Below, piece by piece: positions 27,017 to 35,161 of a stretch of 64,000 nucleotides of DNA; position 1 is the stretch's first letter, and every line of letters starts with the position of its first letter. A program made the translations under genes and the position numbers. Source of the stretch: Gemmatimonadota bacterium (GTDB lineage Bacteria; Gemmatimonadota; Gemmatimonadetes; Longimicrobiales; Gaopeijiaceae); assembly GCA_022823145.1 (NCBI GenBank), contig JAJDXS010000080.1, positions 124,001 to 188,000 of the forward strand. Reading direction: 5' to 3'. The notes under the pieces were generated by a model. That model had not been told where the DNA came from and did no database searches. It worked only from the letters and a program-made list of their open reading frames with translations.

Positions 27017-28253
27017 ATGGAACACCTCAAGCAGGCCGACGCGGTCGTTCACCAGGCGGTGCTCGACGAGGAATCCCGGCAGCTCGGCCAACTCGAGATG
27101 ATCGCGAGCGAGAACTTCGCGTCTCCGGCGGTCCGGGAGGCCATGGGGACGGTCTTCACGCACAAGTATGCCGAAGGACTGCCGGGAAGGCGCTACTACG
27201 GCGGCTGCGAGTTCGCGGACCGGGTCGAGGACCTGGCGCGTTCCCGCGCTGTCGAGCTTTTCGGCGCCGACCACGCCAACGTGCAGCCCCACTCGGGCGC
27301 CCAGGCCAACATGGCCGCCTACTTCGCCTTCCTGCAGCCTGGCGACGGGATCGTGGGCATGAACCTGAGTCACGGCGGCCACCTCACCCATGGATCGCCC
27401 GTGAACTTCAGCGGACGCCTTTTCCGTGTCGCGGCCTACGGGGTGCGCGAGTCGGATGGGCGGATCGACTTCGACATGGTCCGCGAGACGGTGCGCCGCG
27501 AGCGCCCCAAACTCATGGTGACCGGGGCTTCCGCCTACTCGCGCGCGCTCGACTTCAGGACCTTCGGCGAAATCGCGGCGGAGGCGGGGGCCGTCCACGT
27601 CGTCGATCTCGCCCACCTCGCCGGCCTCGTTGCCGCGGGATGCCACCCCAGTCCGGTCGAGCACGCCGATGTCGTGACGACGACGACCCACAAGACGCTG
27701 CGCGGCCCCCGTGGCGGCCTCGTGATGTGCCGGGAAGCCCACGCCAGGATCATCGACAAGATGGTCTTCCCGTTCATTCAGGGGGGCCCCCTCATGCACG
27801 TGATCGCGGCGAAGGCCGTCGCCCTGGGCGAAGCGCTCTCGCCAGCGTTCCGGGAGTACGGCAGCAATGTCGTGAGGAACTGCACGCGTGCTGGCGCGCA
27901 CCCTCGTGGAGCGGGGCGTCCGGCTGGTGTCCGGCGGAACCGACACCCACCTGATGCTCGTGGATCTGCGCGACCGGGATCTCACGGGCAAGGACGCCGA
28001 ACGGGCCCTCGAGCGCGGCGGAATCACGGTCAACAAGAACACCGTGCCCGGCGAGACCCGGTCGCCCTTCGTCACCTCCGGGCTCCGCATCGGGACCCCG
28101 GCCCTCACCACTCGCGGCATGGGTCCGGACGAGATGACCCGGATCGGAGGCTGGATTGCGGACATCCTCGACCGGCCCCGCGACGACACGCTGATCACCC
28201 GCACTCGCGCCCGCACCACGGAGCTGTGTGCGGCGTTTCCCCTGTTTCGTTGA
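27017..28253 (+). pseudogene. glyA: Serine hydroxymethyltransferase, interrupted by a +1 frameshift
   Basis: PLP enzyme interconverting serine and glycine and charging tetrahydrofolate. The first ~288 residues are a clear Gly[48 protein letters not shown] and the PLP lysine Lys226 in [14 protein letters not shown]. At about 27,881 one extra T shifts the frame. Removing it restores [16 protein letters not shown], leading into [24 protein letters not shown] and [14 protein letters not shown], which otherwise lie in another frame from 27,888 to 28,253. Both halves are well conserved and there is no other damage, so a sequencing/assembly error or very recent mutation is likely. As written, the product is truncated and followed by ~140 unrelated residues. 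Confidence 0.9.
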
Positions 28254-28283
28254 GCGGGCCACCGCTGAGCGGCGCGGACAGAA

Positions 28284-28312
28284 TTGGCGGGGCCACTGGT
28301 ACGGGTTAACTT
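28284..28312 (+). promoter_or_regulatory. Predicted promoter for the Minf_1886-type gene
   Basis: TTGGCG (28284-28289) and TAACTT (28307-28312) are separated by 17 bases, and the ATG at 28321 follows 8 bases later with no Shine-Dalgarno sequence, suggesting a leaderless or nearly leaderless mRNA. The same hexamers with 18-base spacing precede rex. Confidence 0.4.
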
Positions 28313-28320
28313 TGCACATC

Positions 28321-28719
28321 ATGAACGCGTGCGAATCGGCCGAACTGATGTCCCGGTTGCGGGAGAGCTACCCCCGCTACCATCCGCAGGCCTACGTCTT
28401 TCTCCTCGATTCGCTCCGGCTCGTCATTTCCGGGCTGGAGGAGAGGCGCCACATTTCGGGCCGCGAGCTCGCCGAGGGTGTCTGCGGACTCGCGATCGAC
28501 CAGTACGGCCCGCTCGCCCGCACGGTGCTCGAGCACTGGGGCATCCATTGCACCGACGATCTGGGCGAGATCGTCTTTGCCCTCGTCGATGTTGGCCTTC
28601 TCGTCAAGCGGGAGGAGGACCGGCGCAGGGATTTCCACGATGTTTTCGATTTCGAGGACGTCTTCGACGCCGAATACCCGTGGATGGTTGCAGATGAAGC
28701 GCAGTTCGAATATCAGTGA
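28321..28719 (+). CDS. Minf_1886 family protein (uncharacterised)
   Basis: 132-residue acidic protein similar to the family known as Minf_1886/TIGR04138, found in Planctomycetes, Verrucomicrobia and relatives. Recognisable parts are YPRYHPQAYVFLLDSLR, RHISGRELAEGVCGLAIDQYG, VLEHWGI and DDLGEIVFALVDVGLLVK, then a very acidic tail (DVFDFEDVFDAEYPW). No catalytic motif, signal peptide or membrane segment is visible and the function is unknown. It lies between glyA and a tiny zinc-ribbon gene. Confidence 0.75.
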   Translation: MNACESAELMSRLRESYPRYHPQAYVFLLDSLRLVISGLEERRHISGRELAEGVCGLAIDQYGPLARTVLEHWGIHCTDDLGEIVFALVDVGLLVKREEDRRRDFHDVFDFEDVFDAEYPWMVADEAQFEYQ

Positions 28720-28782
28720 AAGATCAGGATTGCTGCCCGACGGCTTCGTGCTGCAGGACTAACCAGACAAGGGGCTGACGCG

Positions 28783-28977
28783 ATGGTGGAGAACGGATAC
28801 ACTGCGTGCAAGAAGTGCGGCGACGGAGTCCTGCTGCCAATGTCGGACTACGGGCGCGATGGGGCCCCGATCCGGTACAAGGCGTGGGTGTGCTCCAACC
28901 CGGATTGCGGCTTCAACATTCGCATTGACAACGGCGAAATCACCTTCGGCCGGTCGATCGGGCAGAGCTACAAGTAG
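28783..28977 (+). CDS. Small zinc-ribbon protein
   Basis: 64-residue protein with two cysteine pairs, CKKCG near residues 9-13 and CSNPDCG near 37-43, consistent with a single zinc ribbon. The rest is beta-rich and hydrophilic. The function is unknown; such mini-ribbons often bind RNA or protein partners. The nnr gene begins 2 bases after its stop, so it is probably co-transcribed with nnr, and possibly with the gene at 28,321 upstream. Confidence 0.7.
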   Translation: MVENGYTACKKCGDGVLLPMSDYGRDGAPIRYKAWVCSNPDCGFNIRIDNGEITFGRSIGQSYK

Positions 28978-28979
28978 GC

Positions 28980-30551
28980 ATGACCCCGCGCAGCCCGGAC
29001 AGGCCGTTCGGCCCACCGGATGTTCGCGCGCCCACCTCGCACCAGGCTGCCGATTTCGACCGCCTTGCGATCGAAGGACGCGGCGTTCCCGAACCGGCGC
29101 TCATGGAAAACGCCGGGCGGCAGACGGCGCTGATCGTCCATCACCTGTTTCCCGAAGGGGCGGTGGCAGCCCTCGTCGGTTCCGGCAACAACGGCGGCGA
29201 CGCGCTTGTCTGCCTGCGGTCGCTGGCAGCCTGGGGACGGGCCGTGACCGCGGTCGTGGTGGGGAAGCGCTTCCGCGAGGACCCCGTGCTGCACGCCTGG
29301 GATGTGCCGACCGTGCATTTCGAAGAGGACGATGCGTCGGCGGACGCCCTGCAGCGCCTACTGCGGGACGCCGCCGTCGTGATCGACGGGATGCTGGGGA
29401 CCGGGATCCGGGGTGCGCCCCGGGCGCGATACGCGGCGGCGATCGAAAAGGCCGAGGCCGCGGGCCGTCCGATCGTGGCGCTCGACACACCCTCGGGCGT
29501 CGACGGCGAAACGGGAGCCGTTCCCGGGAGCGCGATCAGGGCGGCACTGACCGTAGCGTTCGGGTGGCCGAAGCTCGGGACGCTCCTGTACCCGGGCCGG
29601 ACGCACTGCGGCCGCATCGTCGCCGTGGAGATCGGGTTTCCACCGGATCCAGACCCCGGATGGGCCCGGCTGGTGACCCCCGGCTGGGCTTCCCGCCGTC
29701 TGCCGCGGCGCGGGGCCGCAACTCACAAGAACGCAGTGGGTTCCCTGGCCATCGTCGCGGGATCGGCGATGCCGGGGGCGGCGATCCTGGCCGCCAGGTC
29801 CGCCTTCCGCTGCGGCGCGGGGATGGTGCGGGTATGCGCTTCCCGCGGCGCGCGCGACCCGATCCTGGAGGTTCCGGAGATCATCTTCGTGGACGCGGGC
29901 GATGAGGAGGCGCTGAGGAACGCGATCGGCGCGAGCGATGCCCTGGCGGTGGGGCCCGGACTCGGGACGGGCCCGGGCGCGGCCTGCCAGCTCCAGTTGG
30001 CTTTGGAGGTCCGCGCCGGTCGGCCGGCCGTCCTCGACGCCGATGCCCTCACGCTGCTTGCGGGTGACAACGGCCTGGAGATCCCCGCGGACGGGAGCCT
30101 TGTGGTGACTCCCCACCCGGGCGAGATGGCCCGGCTCACGGGCAGGTCCGTTCGCGATGTACAGGGCGACCGCATCGGCGCGGCCCGTGCCTTCGCCGCC
30201 GCGCGGGGCGCGGTCACGCTGCTCAAGGGCGCGCCGTCGCTCGTGGCCGATCCGCGCGGCGGCCTCCTGGTCAGCACCACCGAGGAGACCTCGTCGCTGG
30301 CCGTGGCCGGCATGGGCGATGTGCTCACCGGCGCGATCGGGTGCTTTCTGGCCCAGGGGGTGGAGCCGGTGCCGGCCTGCGGGCTGGCGCTGCACGTCAC
30401 CGGCCGTTCCGCCGCCGCTACGGCGCTCGGCCCGTCGCTCATGCCGTCCGACGTGATCGAGGGGATCCCCGCCGCGCTTGCCGACCGCAGTGCGCCGGTC
30501 ACCGCGCTGCCCTTCCCGTTCGTCACCTTCGACCAGGCCACACCCCGCTAG
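28980..30551 (+). CDS. nnr: Bifunctional NAD(P)H-hydrate repair enzyme Nnr
   Basis: Repairs damaged NAD(P)HX. The N-terminal half (about 20-230) is the NAD(P)HX epimerase (YjeF_N), with ALMENAGRQTA, VGSGNNGGDALVCLR and VIDGMLGTGIRG plus LDTPSGVDGETG. The C-terminal half (about 245-510) is the ADP/ATP-dependent dehydratase (YjeF_C), with VVTPHPGEMARLTG, VTLLKGAPSLV and the LAVAGMGDVLTGAIG signature. It is 523 aa, the normal fused form. It starts at ATG 28980 immediately after the zinc-ribbon gene and is followed by thiL. Confidence 0.93.
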   Translation: MTPRSPDRPFGPPDVRAPTSHQAADFDRLAIEGRGVPEPALMENAGRQTALIVHHLFPEGAVAALVGSGNNGGDALVCLRSLAAWGRAVTAVVVGKRFREDPVLHAWDVPTVHFEEDDASADALQRLLRDAAVVIDGMLGTGIRGAPRARYAAAIEKAEAAGRPIVALDTPSGVDGETGAVPGSAIRAALTVAFGWPKLGTLLYPGRTHCGRIVAVEIGFPPDPDPGWARLVTPGWASRRLPRRGAATHKNAVGSLAIVAGSAMPGAAILAARSAFRCGAGMVRVCASRGARDPILEVPEIIFVDAGDEEALRNAIGASDALAVGPGLGTGPGAACQLQLALEVRAGRPAVLDADALTLLAGDNGLEIPADGSLVVTPHPGEMARLTGRSVRDVQGDRIGAARAFAAARGAVTLLKGAPSLVADPRGGLLVSTTEETSSLAVAGMGDVLTGAIGCFLAQGVEPVPACGLALHVTGRSAAATALGPSLMPSDVIEGIPAALADRSAPVTALPFPFVTFDQATPR

Positions 30552-30570
30552 GCCGCCCGTGGCCGTCCCG

Positions 30571-31521
30571 ATGGACGAGAGCACCCTCATCGAGCGGCTG
30601 GTAGCCATCGGGTGGAAGGGAAGCCGTGCCGTGCTGGTGGGTCCGGGCGACGACGCCGCGGTGCTGCGCGGGGGGCTGGTCATCTCTACGGACATGATGG
30701 TCGAGGGCGTGCACTTCGACTTCGACTGGATCGCTCCGGCCGAGGTGGGCTTCCGGGCCGGGGCGGCGGCGCTCAGCGACATGGCGGCGATGGGGGCGCG
30801 CCCGGGGGCGCTGCTCGTCTCGATGGCCGTGTCCGGCGACCCGGCCATGTGCGAAGAGCTGCAGCGCGGGCTCCGTCGGGCGGGAGACCGCGTGGCCGCG
30901 CCGATCGTGGGGGGCGACGTCAGCCGCTCGCCGGGTCCGGCGGTGGTGGACGTGGTCGCCGTCGGACGCGCGCGTGCGCCGGTGCTGCGGAGCGGGGCGG
31001 AGCCGGGCGAGGACGTGTGGGTGTCCGGCGAACTGGGCGGCGCCGGGGCGGCGGTTGCGGCGTGGTCGGCCGGCGGACGACCCGCACCGGCTGCGAGAGA
31101 CCGCTTCGCCGCCCCACCCGACCGGGTGCCGCTCGGTGTCGCGCTGGCGGGGCGGAATCTGGCCCGCGCGATGATCGACGTCTCCGACGGGCTCGTCACC
31201 GACGCCAGGCGCATCGCACGCGCATCGGGTGTCGAGTTGCGGCTCCGGCAGGCGCTGCTGCCTCTCGATCCCGGGGCAGGGGGGGACTTGAAGGTTGCCC
31301 TCGAAGGGGGCGAAGATTATGAACTAATGTTTACTGCCCCGCCAGGCACGCGAACCCGCATACTGGAGCTGGGACAGGAGATGACCGTGCGAGTCACACG
31401 GATCGGGTCGGTCGAGAGTGGCGCCGGCGTCGTGCTGGAGGACCGCGAGGGCCGGCGCATCGACCCAGGCCACGGCGGATACGACCACTTCGCGGCTCCC
31501 GGCGGCGGGCAGGCACCTTGA
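30571..31521 (+). CDS. thiL: Thiamine-monophosphate kinase ThiL
   Basis: Phosphorylates thiamine monophosphate to thiamine diphosphate. Motifs are VGPGDDAAVL near 24-33 (metal-binding Asp pair), STDMMVEGVHFDF, GFRAGAAALSDMAAMGARP, IVGGDVSRSPG and the ISDGL-type MIDVSDGLVTDARRIA. GEDYELMF is near 250. The start could be GTG 30559 (four codons earlier); neither has a clear Shine-Dalgarno, and ATG 30571 is chosen. The stop overlaps the plsC TTG start. No other thiamine genes are nearby. Confidence 0.92.
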   Translation: MDESTLIERLVAIGWKGSRAVLVGPGDDAAVLRGGLVISTDMMVEGVHFDFDWIAPAEVGFRAGAAALSDMAAMGARPGALLVSMAVSGDPAMCEELQRGLRRAGDRVAAPIVGGDVSRSPGPAVVDVVAVGRARAPVLRSGAEPGEDVWVSGELGGAGAAVAAWSAGGRPAPAARDRFAAPPDRVPLGVALAGRNLARAMIDVSDGLVTDARRIARASGVELRLRQALLPLDPGAGGDLKVALEGGEDYELMFTAPPGTRTRILELGQEMTVRVTRIGSVESGAGVVLEDREGRRIDPGHGGYDHFAAPGGGQAP

Positions 31522-32234
31522 TCCGGATCGCCTGGACCTACGTCGTGATGGTCGGCGCGACCGTCTTCTCGGGGGGGCGTGCCGTCCTGTACTACTTTCT
31601 GTGGCCGCGCCACTTCCGCCGACTCGCGGACGGGCTGACCGGCGAGTGGGCCTCCATCGTTCTGCGCGGTTCGGGCACGCGGCTGGTGGTCAGGCACGGC
31701 GAGCGGATCGGTCTCGGTCGCGGCCAGATCCTGGTTGCGAACCATCAGAGCTGGTTCGACATCTTCGCCCTCGGAGGTGCGCTCAGGCGCAAGTTCGCCT
31801 TCGTGGGCAAGAGGGAGGTGTCGAAGATTCCGGTCGTCGGCGCCGCCTGGGAAAGAGTGGGCAACATCGCCATCGACCGTTCCGACCAGCAGTCGGCCAT
31901 CGCCTCGCTCAAGCGGGCCGACGATCTGCTGCGCGAGGGGCGCACCATCATCATGTTCCCCGAGGGGACGCGCTCGCCGACCGGTGAATTGGGCCGTTTC
32001 AAGAAGGGCGCGTTCGTCATGGCCATCAAGTCCCAGGTGCCGGTGCTTCCCGTGGCGATCCTGGGCACGCGGGCGATCATGAAGAAGGGCAGCTGGGAGA
32101 TTCGGCCGGGAACCGCCACCGTCGTCGTGGGCAACCCCATCAGCACGGAGGGGTTGACCCTGAGGGACCGCAACCGCCTGTCGCGGGAGTGCCGCGACGC
32201 GCTGGTCGGCCTGATGAACGGCGAAGCCCCATGA
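31518..32234 (+). CDS. plsC: 1-acyl-sn-glycerol-3-phosphate acyltransferase (PlsC)
   Basis: Converts lysophosphatidic acid to phosphatidic acid at the inner membrane. The N-terminal hydrophobic helix (about 6-28) anchors it. The catalytic HX4D motif is NHQSWFD with His76 and Asp81, and the glycerophosphate-binding FPEGTRSP is near 151-158. The PVLPVAILGTR segment is also typical. It is 238 aa, normal. The TTG start at 31518 overlaps the thiL stop. Confidence 0.9.
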   Translation: MIRIAWTYVVMVGATVFSGGRAVLYYFLWPRHFRRLADGLTGEWASIVLRGSGTRLVVRHGERIGLGRGQILVANHQSWFDIFALGGALRRKFAFVGKREVSKIPVVGAAWERVGNIAIDRSDQQSAIASLKRADDLLREGRTIIMFPEGTRSPTGELGRFKKGAFVMAIKSQVPVLPVAILGTRAIMKKGSWEIRPGTATVVVGNPISTEGLTLRDRNRLSRECRDALVGLMNGEAP

Positions 32235-32273
32235 ACGGAACAGCCCCATGAATGGAACGGATTAGCGTCGGGC

Positions 32274-33551
32274 ATGTCGGCGATCATCGATATCCGCGGC
32301 CGCGAGATCCTGGATTCCCGGGGGAACCCCACGGTGGAGGCCGAAGTGGTCCTCGAGTCGGGCCACCGGGGCCGCGCGGCCGTGCCCAGCGGCGCGTCGA
32401 CCGGTCGTCACGAGGCGGTCGAGCTGCGTGACGGCGACCCGCGGCGCTACCTGGGCCGCGGGGTGCGGAACGCGCTCGCGAACATCCGCGGGGAGATCCT
32501 CGGGACCCTGCGCGGCTTCGAGGCGCGGGAGCAGCGCGACCTCGACCGCACCATGTGCGAGCTGGACGACACGGCCGCCAAGGGGCGGCTCGGCGCCAAC
32601 GCGATCCTCGCCGTCTCGATGGCCGCGGCGCGGGCGGCGGCCTCGGAGACCGGCCTCCCGCTCTACCGGTACCTGGGCGGGGACGACGCCCGCACCCTTC
32701 CCGTCCCGATGATGAACATCGTGAACGGCGGTGCGCACGCCTCGAACAACGTGGACATCCAGGAGTTCATGGTCCTGCCGGTGGGTGCGGTGTCGTTCTC
32801 GGAGGGGCTGCGCATGGCGACCGAGGTATTCCACGCGCTGAAGGCCGTCCTGAGCGCGGCGGGGAAAAGCACCGCTGTCGGGGACGAGGGCGGATTCGCC
32901 CCCGACCTCGGATCCGACGCCGAGGCCGCCGAAGTCGTGCTGGAGGCGATCGGGGTGGCCGGCTACCGCCCCGGCGAGGACCTCGTGCTCGCCGTCGACG
33001 CGGCCGCTTCGGAGCTGTACGCGGACGGGCGCTACACGTTCCGCAAGTCCTCGGGCGAGTCCCTGTCCACCGCCGGGATGGTCGCCTTCTGGGAGGAGAT
33101 GATCGGCCGCTTCTCGCTCGCAAGTGTCGAGGACCCGCTCGATGAGGACGACTGGGACGGGTGGGCCGCGCTGACCCGCAGTGTGGGGCGGGTCTGCCAC
33201 ATCGTGGGCGACGACCTCTTCGTGACCAACCTCGACCGCCTCGAGCGCGGCATGGAGAGCGGCGCCGCCAACGCCGTCCTGGTCAAGGTCAACCAGATCG
33301 GGACGCTGACGGAGGCGATGGATGCGGTGCGGGTGGCGCAGGAAGCCGGGTTCGGGACGATCATCTCGCACCGGTCGGGCGAGACCGAGGACACCTTCAT
33401 CGCCGACCTGGCCGTGGCGACCGGCGCCGGGCTGATCAAGGCGGGAGCACCCAGCCGGACCGACCGTGTGGCCAAGTACAACCAGCTGCTCCGCATCGAG
33501 GAGGCGCTGGGAGCGCAGGCCCGTTACGCCGGGAAGGAGGTGCTGCCGTGA
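32274..33551 (+). CDS. eno: Enolase
   Basis: Glycolytic enzyme interconverting 2-phosphoglycerate and phosphoenolpyruvate, also a frequent degradosome component. Typical motifs are [109 protein letters not shown] and [23 protein letters not shown]. It is 425 aa, complete. The ATG start is at 32274. The stop overlaps the ftsB-like gene, a conserved pairing in many bacteria. Confidence 0.96.
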   Translation: MSAIIDIRGREILDSRGNPTVEAEVVLESGHRGRAAVPSGASTGRHEAVELRDGDPRRYLGRGVRNALANIRGEILGTLRGFEAREQRDLDRTMCELDDTAAKGRLGANAILAVSMAAARAAASETGLPLYRYLGGDDARTLPVPMMNIVNGGAHASNNVDIQEFMVLPVGAVSFSEGLRMATEVFHALKAVLSAAGKSTAVGDEGGFAPDLGSDAEAAEVVLEAIGVAGYRPGEDLVLAVDAAASELYADGRYTFRKSSGESLSTAGMVAFWEEMIGRFSLASVEDPLDEDDWDGWAALTRSVGRVCHIVGDDLFVTNLDRLERGMESGAANAVLVKVNQIGTLTEAMDAVRVAQEAGFGTIISHRSGETEDTFIADLAVATGAGLIKAGAPSRTDRVAKYNQLLRIEEALGAQARYAGKEVLP

Positions 33552-33898
33552 AGAGGTCCCGGCGACTGTTCCTTCCGGGCGTCATCATCGTGGCGGTCTA
33601 CTTCGCCATGGCGGGGGGAGACCACTCGGTTCTGGATGCCCGCCGGGCCGAGGAAGAGTTGGCCGCCACGCGTGCCGAGACACGGCGCGTGCACCGCCAG
33701 ATCGACTCTCTCCGCGCGCGCATCGCCGGCCTCCGCGAGGACGACGAGATGTTGGAGCGCTACGCCCGCGAGCGCTACGGGTTCATCCGCGACGGCGAGT
33801 ACCTGTACCGCATATCCGAGCCGGAACCGGTGGCCCAGGAGGAGGTACGGGACACGCCGTCGATCCTGAGGTGGCTGCGTAACAGGGACGGTATGTAA
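33548..33898 (+). CDS. Septum formation initiator / FtsB-like (DivIC) protein
   Basis: 116-residue bitopic membrane protein. A short cytoplasmic Arg-rich start precedes one helix at about 8-24 and then a periplasmic coiled coil (about 30-75: [20 protein letters not shown]). The conserved [15 protein letters not shown] motif of FtsB/DivIC follows. It helps bridge FtsL/FtsQ in the divisome. The GTG start overlaps the eno stop. Its stop codon is part of an AT-rich tandem repeat. Confidence 0.85.
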   Translation: MKRSRRLFLPGVIIVAVYFAMAGGDHSVLDARRAEEELAATRAETRRVHRQIDSLRARIAGLREDDEMLERYARERYGFIRDGEYLYRISEPEPVAQEEVRDTPSILRWLRNRDGM

Positions 33899-33939
33899 AC
33901 AGGACACGACATTATGTAAAGCAGGCACGACATATTGTC
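33892..33939. repeat. AT-rich tandem repeat (two 21-bp units) ending ACATATTGTC
   Basis: Two adjacent imperfect 21-bp units, TATGTAAAC-AGGACACGACAT (33892-33912) and TATGTAAAGC-AGGCACGACAT (33913-33933), run on into ATTGTC. Each unit has the form ATGTAAA-N9-ACAT. The first unit contains the TAA stop of the ftsB-like gene. The block lies between convergent genes and is markedly more AT-rich than its surroundings. It is related to elements at 47,252 and 59,781. Confidence 0.7.
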
Positions 33940-33973
33940 GACCTTGAAACCAGGCGCGGCAATGCGGGCCGCG

Positions 33974-34939
33974 TCAGTCCCCTCCTTCTTCCTCCTGCGC
34001 CGTGCCGGAATCGGCCAGCCCCAGCGCCCGCTTCGCGCCCTCGAGGACACGTTCGGCATCTCCCGCCTCCAGGGCCTCCATCACCTCGCCCGAGCCGGCG
34101 CCAAGCGCATCCACCGTCGCCGCGGCGAGTTCGGCCGCCGCGTCCTTGTCGATCGCCTGGGGGAAACCGCCTCCCGGCACGCCCGTCGCCCTCTCGACGA
34201 AGGGCGCGAAGAGGTCGACCGGGATCGGGAAGAGGGTGGTCGAGTTGTTCTCGGCGGCCACCTCGACCACCGTCTGGAGGAAGCGCAGCTGCAGCGCCAC
34301 CGGGTGCGCGGAGATCACCTGGGCGGCGGCGGAGAGCTTGCGCGAGGCCTGGTATTCGCCCTCGGCCGCGATCACCTTGCCGCGGCGCTCGCGCTCGGCC
34401 TCGGCCTGCTTGGCCATCGCGCGCTTCATCTCCTTGGGCAGGTCGATGTCCTTGATCTCGACCGCGGTCACCTCGATCCCCCACGGATCGGTCTCCATGT
34501 CGATGATGCGCCGCACGATCTCGTTGATCCGCTCCCGCTCGGCGAGCAGTTCGTCCAGCTCCGACTGGCCCACCACGCTGCGGAGCGTCGTCTGCGCGAT
34601 CTGACTGGTGGCGAAATAGTAGTCCTCGACCTCCACGACGGCCTTGGCGGGGTCCACGACGCGGAAGTACACCACCGCGTTCACGGTGCAGCTGACGTTG
34701 TCCTTGGTGATCGTGTCCTGGGGCGCGATGTCGAGGGCGATGATGCGCAGGTCCATCTTCCTCATGCGCTCGACGCCGTAGGGCACGAGGAAGACGATGC
34801 CGGGGCCCTTGGCGCGCGTTAGCTTGCCGAGCCGGAAGACCACCCCGCGCTCGTACTCCCAGAGGATGCGAAGCGAACTCAGAAGGCCGATGACGCCGAG
34901 GGTGGTGAGCCCCGGTATGAGAAAGAAGCCGAGATCCAT
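33974..34939 (-). CDS. Slipin family (SPFH/band 7) membrane protein
   Basis: 321-residue stomatin-like protein. An N-terminal hydrophobic hairpin (about 3-24) anchors it. The SPFH domain carries [54 protein letters not shown] and [19 protein letters not shown], then a long Glu/Arg/Ala-rich helix ([23 protein letters not shown]). Such proteins scaffold membrane microdomains; bacterial slipins often pair with an NfeD protease partner, which is absent here. ATG 34939 is supported by GGAG eight bases upstream. The frame continues upstream to 35002 but that extension lacks the family start. Confidence 0.88.
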   Translation of the reverse strand: MDLGFFLIPGLTTLGVIGLLSSLRILWEYERGVVFRLGKLTRAKGPGIVFLVPYGVERMRKMDLRIIALDIAPQDTITKDNVSCTVNAVVYFRVVDPAKAVVEVEDYYFATSQIAQTTLRSVVGQSELDELLAERERINEIVRRIIDMETDPWGIEVTAVEIKDIDLPKEMKRAMAKQAEAERERRGKVIAAEGEYQASRKLSAAAQVISAHPVALQLRFLQTVVEVAAENNSTTLFPIPVDLFAPFVERATGVPGGGFPQAIDKDAAAELAAATVDALGAGSGEVMEALEAGDAERVLEGAKRALGLADSGTAQEEEGGD

Positions 34940-34995
34940 TTGCTGTACTCCGTGATGGCGGGTGATGCCGGGAATAGGGGGCCGGGCATGGGCAG

Positions 34996-35030
34996 TTGAC
35001 AAGGGTACCCGGGATTTGGAGCTTTGATGC
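34996..35030 (+). promoter_or_regulatory. Possible tRNA promoter (-35 TTGACA)
   Basis: A perfect TTGACA at 34996-35001 stands 35 bases before the tRNA gene. The -10 region is weak (AGCTTT or TTTGAT at about 35020-35028), so only the -35 is convincing. Confidence 0.35.
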
Positions 35031-35035
35031 CCCTC

Positions 35036-35109
35036 GCCGGAGTAGCTCAGTTGGTCAGAGCAGCGGAATCATAATCCGCGTGTCGGGGGTTCAAGTCCCT
35101 CCTCCGGCA
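35036..35109 (+). tRNA. tRNA with anticodon CAT (Met; Ile-CAU possible)
   Basis: Full cloverleaf can be drawn: acceptor stem GCCGGAG with CTCCGGC, D-arm with AGCTCAGTTGGTCAGAGC, anticodon stem GCGGA/TCCGC around loop ATCATAA (anticodon CAT), T-arm GGGGG/CCCTC around TTCAAGT, and discriminator A. CCA is not encoded. There is no initiator-type mismatch at position 1-72 (G-C pair), so it is an elongator methionine tRNA or a lysidine-modified tRNA-Ile2; sequence alone does not decide. Confidence 0.92.
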
Positions 35110-35161
35110 CTGGGCTGAGCGCGGCCCCACGCGGCGCCGCGTAGCAGCCTGGCCGAAACAG

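Noticed and set aside
30559-30570. GTG 30559 as the thiL start
   Set aside because: Neither start has a ribosome-binding site; the ATG at 30571 fits the usual short N-terminus better, though this is not decisive.
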